Part shown: piece after piece, positions 51,158 to 62,513 of the stretch
Numbering within the stretch: position 1 is the first letter of the stretch
Layout of the letters: each line of letters starts with the position of its first letter
DNA from: Histomonas meleagridis
Taxonomy: Eukaryota; Parabasalia; Tritrichomonadida; Dientamoebidae
DNA length: 64,000 bases
Direction: 5' to 3'
Assembly (NCBI GenBank): GCA_020186115.1
Contig: WSYJ01000149.1
Span: 372,001-436,000 of the forward strand
The notes under the pieces: model-generated
Database searches by the model: none
Told to the model about the DNA's origin: nothing
Seen by the model: the letters and a program-made list of their open reading frames with translations, nothing else
Translations under genes and position numbers: made by a program

Positions 51158-52289
51158 TTAGAAGCACTTGCGGTGAACAATTCCTGGACCAGCTTCGTTG
51201 TATTCGTCACGTGTGATAACCATTTGTGGGAATGTAGCGAGTGATGCGAGGATGGAGCCACCGATCCAAACTGCGTACTTACGTTCTGGTGGGGCGACGA
51301 CTTTGATCTTCATTGTTGGTGGTGCGAGGCGGACCATTTCCTTCTCCATACGCTCTGGAAGACCTTCGAACATTGTGGTACCACCAGAGAGAACAATGTT
51401 AGCGTAGAGATCCTTACGGACATCGATATCGCATGCCATGATGGAGTTGAAGAGGGTTTGGTCAATACCTTCGAATTCGAAGCCATTGAAGTGTGGCTTG
51501 AAAAGAAGTTCTGGGCACCTGAAGCGCTCGTTGGCGATGGTGATGACGTTGCCATCTGGAAGTGTGTATGAGATGTCGCTATTCGGATGTTGTGGCGGCC
51601 TTGTTCATTTCTTCGTCGAAATCAAGAGCAACATATGCGTGCTTCTCCTTGATATCACGAACAATTTCCTTTTCGGCGGATGTTGTGAAGGTGTAACCAC
51701 GTTCGTTGAGGATCTTTTGGAGGTAGGCTGTGAGATCACGACCGGCGAGGTTGATACGCATGATGGCGTGTGGAAGGGAGTAGCCTTCGTAGATTGGAAC
51801 TGTGTGGGAAACACCATCACCAGCATCAAAAACGATACCGGTTGTACGACCTGAGGAGTAAAGGGAAAGAACGGCTTGGATACCAACATAGAATGCTGGA
51901 ACGTTGAATGTTTCGAATTGGAGTTGGATCATCTTTTCACGGTTGGCCTTTGGGTTCATTGGGGCTTCTGTAAGAAGAACTGGATGTTCAGCTGGGTCAA
52001 CACGTAATTCGTTGTAGAATGTGTGGTGCCAGATCTTTTCCATATCGTCCCAGTTGGTAACGATACCGTGTTCAATTGGGTACTTAAGGATGAGGATACC
52101 TGCCTTAGCGCATGCTTCATCACCAACATATGTATCCTTGTTTTGACCACCGGCGATTGTTTGGACATACTTTGGACGACCAACAATGGATGGGAAAACT
52201 GAGCGTGGTGCTTCATCACCAGCGAAACCAGCCTTGCACATACCGGAACCATTATCGATAACTAATGTTTGAACTTCGTCTTCAGCCAT
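51158..52289 (-). CDS. ACT: Actin, with a single-base frame disruption
   Basis: The first 236 codons (52289-51582) encode canonical actin: [70 protein letters not shown] and [12 protein letters not shown] then occurs at 51581-51579. Skipping one base at 51581 restores the reading as [19 protein letters not shown] and continues without break to [13 protein letters not shown] and the universal C-terminus [10 protein letters not shown], stop at 51158. The corrected protein is 376 residues, normal for actin. Nucleotide-binding and hydrophobic-plug regions are intact, so a functional gene with an inserted base (assembly error or very recent mutation) is most likely. It builds the actin cytoskeleton. 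Confidence 0.95.
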
Positions 52290-52291
52290 TA

Positions 52292-52302
52292 GATGAAAGT
52301 GA
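52292..52302 (-). promoter_or_regulatory. Initiator element of actin
   Basis: On the minus strand TCACTTTCATC precedes TA-ATG; its A at 52300 is 11 nt from the ATG. A second TCA (A at 52294) overlaps it. Confidence 0.65.
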
Positions 52303-54652
<2,350 letters not shown>

Positions 54653-54871
54653 ACTTTAAGAATAAATAATACTATGAATAATAATTAATTTTTTGTTGTT
54701 ATGAATTTTTCATCATTTTTTTCACAAAAATTATCATCAAATTATATGAAAATCATACAATGAAATATGATATAAAATATTCGATTTATCAAATTTAATG
54801 CATTAATAATAATATATGAAAACAATATGAATTTAGGATATGTTTATTTCAATATTTAAATATTTCCTCTT
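54653..54871. other. Short convergent spacer
   Basis: AT-rich spacer between the stops of the BEACH relic and ankyrin locus 2. No gene seen. Confidence 0.5.
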
Positions 54872-57216
54872 TTATCCTTGTGAATCTTTTAATTTTATTA
54901 TGTCGTCACATTTATGATGTTGAATTTTGTCTGCAAATAATCGAATAATTTCTGCATTTTTCTTTTCTGATGCTATCATAAGCGCTGTTTTATATGTTTA
55001 TAAGTAATTCCAAATGTTTATATGAAATGTCATATTTTTTCAAAATATTATAAATAAAACAAAAAAATATTTTTAGCATCAATATCAATATTCTCTTGTT
55101 CTAGAAGTAATTTAACTATTTCTGTATGACCATTCGAAGATGCTAACATAAGTGCTGTATAAAATAATTTAAATAATTTCCAAATATTATTTTGAAATAA
55201 TAAATTATTAAAATAAATATAAAATAAAGCAAATAAATATCTTTATCATTAATATCAATTCCTTCTTGTTCAAGAAGTAATTTAACTACTTCTGTATAAC
55301 CATTCGAAGATGCTAACATAAGTGCTGTTTGAAATAATTTAAACAATTTCCAAATATTATTTTGAAATATAAAATTATTAAAATAAATTTTAAATAAAGC
55401 AAATAAATATTTTTAGCATCAATATCAATATTCTCTTGTTCTAGAAGTAATTTAACTATTTCTGTATGACCATTCGAAGATGCTAACATAAGTGCTGTAT
55501 AAAATAATTTAAATAATTTCCAAATATTATTTTGAAATAATAAATTATTAAAATAAATATAAAATAAAGCAAATAAATATCTTTATCATTAATATCAATT
55601 CCTTCTTGTTCAAGAAGTAATTTAACTACTTCTGTATAACCATTCGAAGATGCTAACATAAGTGCTGTACTAAATAATTTAAATAATTTCCAAATATTAT
55701 TTTGAAATATAAAATTATTAAAATAAATATAAAATAAAGCAAATAAATATCTTTAGCATTAATATCAATTCCTTTTTGTTCAAGAAGTATTTTAACTATT
55801 TCTGTATTACTTTTTGAAGATGCTAAAATAAGTGCTGTTTGAAATAATTTAAACAATTTCCGAATATTATTTTGAAATATAAAATTATTAAAATAAATTT
55901 TAAATAAAACAAATAAATATCTTTAGCATTAATATCAATTCCTTCTTGTTCAAGAAGTAATTTAACTATTTCTGTATGACCATTTCTAGATGCTAAAATA
56001 AGTGCTGTTTGAAATAATTTAAATAATTTCCAAATATTATTTTGAAATATTAAATTATTAAAATAAAATTCAAACAATTTTTTTCAAACATTTTGTTTTA
56101 TGTCAATATATTTATGTTTAATAAGGTAATTAAACAGTTCTTTATTACCAGAAAAAGTTGAAATCTCTGAAAATTTTATTGGTTTTGATTTTTTATCTAG
56201 AAAATATTGGAAAATAAATAAATTCCCATTATTGATTGATTTAATAAGAATAAGTTTATCAGATTGCATGCCTTCTTTTTTCTAAAAAATGAAAGAATAT
56301 TATAATTGTCATGCAAAACACATTTCTTCCCTAATTCTTCTAATTTATTAATTTTTTCTAATTTATTTTCATAAAGATATCTAAAGATATCATTTCGATG
56401 AAGTTCAATTGCTGTTTCATATGCTTTATCAAATGTTGAATGACTTTGTTCGCATAAATGAATGATTTCTTCATTTCCACCTGCAACTGCATATTTACCT
56501 GCGTTTTCTACTTTTGAACCATTCATAAGTAAATATTTAAAACATTTAACTGAAGAAAAAAATGCTGCATAATCAATTAATGTAACATTTTCTTTATTTA
56601 TAAATGAACATCTTTCATAAAGTGATGGTGCAATTGTTTGATTAAAATCAAAATTTGTTTGTGATGATATTTCTTGAAGTTTTTCTATTTCATCATTCCG
56701 AATTATTTTCGCAATTTCATTCGGATTATGTCCTTCCTTAATTAATTTCTTATGCAGTTCAATATTATTCTCTTTAAGTTCTTCTGTTTGCTTGTTAATG
56801 TTTTCTTTTTCTGCGAAATAATGCATAAAATATGCATTCTTCTTAGTTTGGATAATTTTTGGTTCAATTATTTCGTCTTCAATCATTTTTTCGAGAAGAT
56901 AATTTGATTCTTGACTATCAGTTTATAATAATAATTGTGTGAAAATGTTGATAATCTTATAACTTGATTTTGCTTCAATTGTTTGTAAATATTTGAAACA
57001 TAATTTTTCATAGCCACGTGACACAAAATATGAATAAATAATTCGACAAATGATATATAGAAAAGAATATTGAAATTCTAAAGAAATGTAATTTAATGAA
57101 GATTCAACTAATTGATCAATATTATTTTCATTTAAATCAAATATAATTTTTTCTAGATCTTGTAATATTTGAAGGTTTCCTTTGTAAGTTGTTGTGTGAC
57201 TTTGACTTCCTCCCAT
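54872..57216 (-). pseudogene. DUF3447/ankyrin protein gene with interrupted repeats (locus 2)
   Basis: Starts MGGSQSHTT (possible N-myristoylation) at 57216. An in-frame TAA at 56923-56925 separates the first 97 codons from the next block, which carries the trichomonad DUF3447 signature (LYERCSFINKENVTLIDYAA, CFKYLLMNGSKVENAGKYAV). One frame change near 56275-56290 leads to LIKSINNGNLFIFQYFLDK, ending at 56084. Seven ankyrin units in 170-bp steps follow, each separated by an out-of-frame AT spacer. The last unit (TALMIASEKKNAEIIRLF) runs to a natural stop at 54872. The order is complete, but no single continuous frame exists. It would be an ankyrin-type scaffold if expressed. Confidence 0.65.
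54981..56090 (-). repeat. 170-bp ankyrin/spacer tandem array, seven units
   Basis: AGTGCTGT (minus-strand ACAGCACT) recurs at 54981 (variant), 55151, 55321, 55491, 55661, 55831 and 56001, always 170 bp apart. Units 55151-55320 and 55491-55660 are almost identical, giving a 340-bp higher-order repeat. Confidence 0.92.
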
Positions 57217-57858
57217 ACAGAGAAAAATATTAATTTACATGTCTTAGGGCACCCCAAATTAAGGTTGAATCCGTTGTAAAATTTGTGACAATTATTGAAT
57301 GGTTTATAAAGAAGAAAAATTTTTAAGTTTCCAAAAGATGTAGGAAAACAGGTGATTTTTGATCGTAGAAGACACCACCTGTATAAATGTAGTGAACATT
57401 GGTAGTTTCTGAATCAGTGGATATTCCTATTCCATAAAGCATCATTAATTTGGGATTGAGCAAAACGTGAAACAATTTTTTCTCTTATTTTATCAGAGCC
57501 CAACTTTGCATATAAGCTAATAATATACGGTAAGTCATTGATCCAGTTAGAAAATCATGATTTTTATTTTAGCTAATAACATGTCTGAAACTCAAAAAAC
57601 ATTTTGAACCAAATAAAATTTCAAATTTTTTTCTAAATTAAAAAAAAAATGGTTAAATTATTGCATAATTTCATGTTTGTAATCCTATCTGGGTTTTAAT
57701 CTAATAAGTTGAGTTCCAATTCAAATTTTTTATAAGTTTACATCAAATTTACCTTCTGAAATGTTATTCAATTGAATTATCAACAAATTTTGACTTTACA
57801 AAGATCATTTATTTTTTCTAACCATGGATATTCATTGCACAAAAAGAATGGTATAAAT
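57217..57858. other. Decayed intergenic region
   Basis: About 640 bp. Contains AGGGCACCCCAAATTAAGG (57246) and the unassigned coding-like relic at 57414-57554. Otherwise AT-rich. Confidence 0.45.
57414..57554 (-). pseudogene. Unassigned coding-like relic
   Basis: A 46-codon minus-strand open frame without a start reads NWINDLPYIISLYAKLGSD and SRFAQSQINDALWNRNIH, with codon use and residue mix typical of real protein. Family not recognised; possibly part of a mobile-element protein. Confidence 0.35.
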
Positions 57859-58275
57859 TTATTGCTCCCATTGTGCTATGTTTTCACGGAGGAGCTCCAT
57901 TGCATGAATTGCTTCTTCTTTAGATTCGTTACTTAATTGATCAAGACCAGATTCTGCATCAGAACGAGTACTTATGGCTAAATTACGAGCTTCCACCGGA
58001 TCACCTAAAACTTCATACGTGAAAACAGAAAAATTGAGGAACAATTCAAGTCGCAATGAATGATAAACTGGTAATGAAGTTTTTGTGAGCTCCACAACTT
58101 GGTCATATGTATCTTTGCATTCCTCTGCAACTTCCTCTTGCTCCCTTCCTGTACTTCCTTCCCATTTATATCTTAAAAAATCTGCAATTATTTTTCCATA
58201 AAAAATCCGAATTTCAGGCTCTTTTGCATATGGAAGTAATTGGCCTCTGAATAAAGCTACAGCTTCATCATTGAA
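57859..58275 (-). pseudogene. 14-3-3 protein gene, N-terminal half missing
   Basis: The minus-strand frame encodes the second half of a 14-3-3 protein: KEPEIRIFYGKIIADFLRYK, then TSLPVYHSLRLELFLNFSVF, YEVLGDPVEARNLA, and the C-terminal LDQLSNESKEEAI and LLRENIAQW. Residues equal to the last four or five helices are present and the stop is natural. Upstream the frame ends at about 58275, where sequence switches abruptly to a plus-strand ankyrin gene fragment. Without the N-terminal dimerisation helices the product could not be a normal phosphopeptide-binding dimer. An intact paralogue is expected elsewhere. Confidence 0.88.
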
Positions 58276-58497
58276 ATTAAAAATTTGGAATTAGGAAAGA
58301 AATGTATTACATCTTTTAATTATAAAATATTTTTGTTCCTTCAAGAAAATGGTATGAATATTAATGATGATATTGTTAACGAATCAGCAAGAATTGGAAA
58401 TTTATATCTTGTTAAACATTTTATTCAAAACAATCAGGAGCACATGACAGAGGATGACGTGAACGTTAAGGTAGAATATAAAAATGTTCAAAAATGA
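58272..58497 (+). pseudogene. DUF3447 ankyrin gene fragment joined to 14-3-3
   Basis: Reads LELGKKCITSFNYKIFLFLQ, then NDDIVNESARIGNLYLVKHF, closely like the ELGKKCVLHDNYNILSFF part of the gene at 54.9-57.2 kb. It lacks start and ankyrin array and stops at 58497. It abuts the truncated 14-3-3 gene head to head, so both genes lost their 5' parts at the same point. Confidence 0.75.
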
Positions 58498-58640
58498 AAT
58501 TCAATAGGTTTGGAAATCGAACGTATAGCATTTACAAAAAACGCTACGTATGGGAATCGAACGCAAGGCGTATATTGAAAAAGTGACGTTAAAATTAAAT
58601 ATAAATTTATTTCGTAATGTGTTTGTTATTTCTATATAAT
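58498..58640. other. Spacer with two GAATCGAACG-like copies
   Basis: TTGGAAATCGAACGTATAGC and ATGGGAATCGAACGCAAGGC lie 44 bp apart; they resemble tRNA T-arms but do not form one. Role unknown. Confidence 0.35.
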
Positions 58641-59105
58641 TTACATATCCAATGATTTCTTGTCGTCTGTACTATCCGGAAAACTAATTTTTAAACCTTC
58701 AAACTCTTTTGATATCGCGATATTTTCATTTCCAACATATGCATTCAATGATATAATTTTATTATCGATTTCTTCACGTTTCTCGACTAATTCATCGATG
58801 ATTCGTTATACGATATCATTCTTGGCTTTCATAAATTCATTATTTGATTCTGCATAAGCAATATTTATGAGTTTCTTTTCATTTGTTTTAGTAAGAATGT
58901 TATCGGTAAACTTTGAATTTACTGATTCAAAAAGTTTTATATTCTTATCATAAAATTTAACGCCAACAAGAATATTATTATGAAGTATAGGTTTGTTTGT
59001 CGGTTTATCTATCTTAACTGTTGTATTGTGATTATATTTAAACTCAACGGCGGCGTAATCAATTATATATTCTGATATCAAATAATCTTGGAATAATTTT
59101 AGCTA
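58641..59105 (-). pseudogene. Maverick/Polinton-associated hypothetical ORF, interrupted
   Basis: A continuous minus-strand frame (LISEYIIDYAAVEFKYN to FPDSTDDKKSLDM) is broken only by a TAA at 58806-58808 after KNDIV. It lies 40 bp head to head with the ATPase relic at 59145, a pattern fitting neighbouring genes of a Maverick element. No function recognised; partly coiled coil at the end (IIDELVEKREEIDNKI). Confidence 0.55.
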
Positions 59106-59144
59106 TTAAAGGTAAAAAATTTATTTTTATAAATAAAAAAAATA

Positions 59145-60009
59145 ATGCGGAAAAATAAATCGAAGAATATAGATAAAAAATTTGATGAGATTAAAGAATC
59201 GTTCGATAAATTAGAAAAACAAAACAAAGAAATATTAGAAAACGCGAAAATAAAACCAATACATAAAAAATTCTTATTTGCTCAGAACGGAATAACAGCA
59301 TTTATAGCGCCAATATGTTATGGTAAATCATATCTTTACGTTAAACTCAGCGCGAAACAAGAAGTACTATTTAACGAATCGTTTTTTGAACTAATAACTA
59401 TTTGTTGTACATCATCAAAATTTGATTAAACAGTAAATACATATAAAAAAGCAATAAAGAAAACGAAACTTGTTGCGATAAAAGATACTGATTTGTTAGA
59501 CTGGATTAATAAATATATTCGGAGAATTTTAAAATATAATTCTATCATCAAATATATCAATTTAGATTTTAAGAAAACGGATGAAGAAGTAGAAAGATTA
59601 TTTATGACAATATAATTTGAATAACTCGAAAAAGAAATGAAAATACATTTCTGAATAGTTAGCGAAATATCAATGGAAAACTTATTCGCATAGATGCTTG
59701 TTGATATTAGACGATTTTGCTAATCATCCTTTACTGAGAAGTAAAAAGACGGAGATGTCAAGATTATTGAAAAAGCTCAGACATTTTAATATTAACGTTA
59801 TCATTTGTGTGCAAACAACAAAATATATACCAAAAGATATAAAAAAAACTTTGTCGGGTCGTGTGCTAACTGTACCTCTTTTGTACCCACTTTTTGTTGG
59901 TTATTCCCACAATTCTCCACTTTTTGAATGCGATGTGATGACAACCGCCGAAAAAACAAATTTTTTAAAATTCCAAAAAACCCAAAAATTAAAGATTAAA
60001 AATTTATAA
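59145..60009 (+). pseudogene. Maverick/Polinton packaging-type ATPase relic
   Basis: First block (59145-59429) has a charged coiled start and a degenerate P-loop region (ITAFIAPICYGKSYLY). The final block (59698-60009) has a Walker B-like MLILDDFANHPLL and the segment LLKKLRHFNINVIICVQTTK, typical of FtsK/HerA-type ATPases of Maverick elements. Between them at least two frame changes or stops occur. Mavericks are abundant in Trichomonas vaginalis, so this and the adjacent ORF are probably leftovers of one. No polymerase, integrase or capsid gene is present in the window. Confidence 0.7.
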
Positions 60010-60300
60010 TTTTCATACCAAACTTTAATAAATTATGCAAGGAAAGACATAAATGCACTATTAATTTCATACAATTCCTGATTTTGACGAAATTATTGAG
60101 CATTAAAAATTTTATTTCTATTTTTGAAATTTACACATATGGTTAAATTCACCATACGCACTTTTATATGCGCTTTTATTAATTTTATTAAATTAAATTT
60201 TATTATTACTATGTATAATTGATCTTTTCAGCAAGAGAAATTGAATTATTAATATGAAAATTTAAACGTATAAAAACTTTATTAAGTGCATACATTTCCA
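60010..60300. other. Intergenic spacer
   Basis: About 290 bp AT-rich, no gene seen. Confidence 0.5.
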
Positions 60301-61515
60301 TTAATTCTTTTCATTGAGAAGTTTCTTTACTTCTCTTTTATGCATTCTTAAGACCGCCATTACGTGTTCGTCTTTTTTATATTTTTTGCGATATTCATCG
60401 ATAACTTTACTAATGACTTCCAATTCTTCTTTTGATTTCTTTTGCAGCAGAAGTTTCCTATCACAGTTCAGTAGTCCTTCTCTAAATGGATCTTTTGACG
60501 GCCTTATTTCTCTCCACTTCTTAAACGTGTTTGAATTTTCCCATTTTACGAAGTCATCTGCGCACGGCAAATTAAACTTCTTATAATAGTCAAGCGACTT
60601 TTGGAGCTTTTGCTTGTCGAGTTCTTGTTTTGTGTCTTCGAAATATGGATCTTTTGCTAATACCATATGATCGAGCTCATAATTCGTCATTGTTATTATT
60701 TGTTTCGTCTTCTTTTGGAGCTCTTCACGAATTTCACTGCTTCGCGGATGTCTTTTTGGAACTTGAATTACATTCTTAAAAAATGATGTCGCTTCGCCTA
60801 AATAAACACAACTAGTGGCCGCAATCTTAATGTTACTGTCGCCGTTAATTATGGAGACAAATCGTGGATCTGTTTCTGTTAGCCAAACGCATACTTCATC
60901 ACAAAATTGAAGTGGTGAAAGAAGAGATAATGCACTAAAAACAGCATCGTTAGCACTAGTGATGTCTTCAGCAATGAAAAGAATTGGAGTGTTGGTAAAT
61001 AATGATAACCAAATTTCATTACATTGTTCATCTGTAAAATAATCAGTGGGATCATAGTCTTTGTAAGTAAAGGAATCTGGAGTAATATTTGTCTCATAAT
61101 CCCAAAATGGAAAATGAACAGTAATGGAAGAATTAATATTATCTGGAATTGATTTAATTATGGTGGCAAGATATGATAAACGTGAAAGGGGCTCTAGAGG
61201 GGTATCATCTTTTTGAAACTCATTATAAACATAATTTAATATTGTTGTGAAAAAAAAAGCAAATGGATAAGGTGATAAAAGAACAAGCGAATAGCCTGTT
61301 CCATCATGCGTAAAAAAGAGTGAATAGCAATACATGGAGGGTATATTGAAAGAATATACTTGCCCATCTTTTAATTCTGTCAAAGGATTTGCTGAGGACA
61401 CAAACATTTGTTCTTCTTCTTCCACAAAATTAAAAGGGCGCGGCCATGAACTTAGAATAATAGGTAGATCCCCGACTGTAAATTTAACAAGAAGCAAAGA
61501 ATCCACAACTTTCAT
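60301..61515 (-). CDS. DENN-domain-like protein
   Basis: 404 residues. The N-terminus (SLLLVKFTVGDLPIILSSWP) fits a longin/uDENN fold. The middle has YSLVLLSPYPFAFFFTTILN and then LFTNTPILFIAEDITSANDA followed by ALSLLSPLQFCDEVCVWLTE, which matches the cDENN pattern of a buried strand, helix and LLSPL-F block. The C-terminus is charged and helical (KKSKEELEVISKVIDEYRKK). DENN proteins are guanine-nucleotide exchange factors for Rab GTPases or related complexes. The assignment is by fold pattern, not by strong identity. Upstream on the minus strand TTATCGTTTAG lies about 10-20 nt before the ATG and contains a Myb-element-like TATCGTT. Confidence 0.65.
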   Translation of the reverse strand: MKVVDSLLLVKFTVGDLPIILSSWPRPFNFVEEEEQMFVSSANPLTELKDGQVYSFNIPSMYCYSLFFTHDGTGYSLVLLSPYPFAFFFTTILNYVYNEFQKDDTPLEPLSRLSYLATIIKSIPDNINSSITVHFPFWDYETNITPDSFTYKDYDPTDYFTDEQCNEIWLSLFTNTPILFIAEDITSANDAVFSALSLLSPLQFCDEVCVWLTETDPRFVSIINGDSNIKIAATSCVYLGEATSFFKNVIQVPKRHPRSSEIREELQKKTKQIITMTNYELDHMVLAKDPYFEDTKQELDKQKLQKSLDYYKKFNLPCADDFVKWENSNTFKKWREIRPSKDPFREGLLNCDRKLLLQKKSKEELEVISKVIDEYRKKYKKDEHVMAVLRMHKREVKKLLNEKN

Positions 61516-62513
61516 TTCCTAAACGATAACACTTTTTTGTTAAACCACAAAAGAAAGAACGATGGGAAAATAATGACTTTTTCATGTGATTTTGATCCAA
61601 GACTCACATAATTTTTGACATCGTTTCTATCGTGGAAGTTTGTGCTTGAACTGTGTTCAATTCGGTACTTTATATTTTTTGCACAGAAAAATTCAATTGG
61701 GTTTAAAAAGCGCTTTTTATTTGGCTTCCTTCACTTCACCAGAATCTCGATTATTCAAAAATAAATCAAGATCAGTTTTCATATAAAAAATATTTTTTAA
61801 AAATTATTTTATTTTTCTAAATATTATATAATATATTCTTATTCAAAAATAAATAAAGATCGGCGCCACTTCATATCAAAAGTTGCATTTGCAAATGTTT
61901 TTACATTTATTTTCACTTTTTCACAAAAATTTTAATAAAAATGATACAAGATAATAGTTTAAAAAATAAACATATCTAACATACGATATTACTATATAGG
62001 ATTTTCATTGATTCTTTGAACGACGCCGAGAAGCAAGTTTATCTTGCCACTGTCACTTCTAAGTAAAAACTGGAGAATAATATAAAGCCTTGAAATCCTA
62101 ACAAAAGCTTAATCAAACCACCTGCCAAAAATGAATGTGTCAGAAACAAACAACCGCTCAATAAAAATATTTTTATTTAACAGAACTAATTAATTAATCT
62201 GCATATATTTCCGCATACTTAATAGAAACATTATATGGGAGATTTTTAATAAGTGATTATTCATATCTCTTTACCTGACCACGATTTAATAATTATATAT
62301 CTATCATTAAATTCAAATATTATATTCAAATTAATGAAATATGAAATAATAATAATATTTCTTTTTGTTTTATCTTTGTTGTATTTTTGTTGTGATAGAA
62401 AAAAGCCGGTAACATCACAAAAAGTTTCATCCATAACGTACTGCATTAAAAAAGCTCATACAAAACCAAAGCGTTATATAAAAAGTGTTGGAATACGTTA
62501 ACATCATAATTAC
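61516..62513. other. Divergent intergenic region of 1 kb
   Basis: No convincing gene. Contains ATTATTCAAAAATAAAT followed by a GATC twice (about 61752 and 61842), and ACATCATAATTAC just before the WW-MyTH4 ATG, whose TCA could be its Inr. A small frame at 62337-62501 (hydrophobic then basic) is probably chance. Confidence 0.45.

Noticed and set aside
58541-58575. tRNA T-arm-like GGGAATCGAAC
   Set aside because: No matching stem, anticodon arm or acceptor stem can be folded around either copy.
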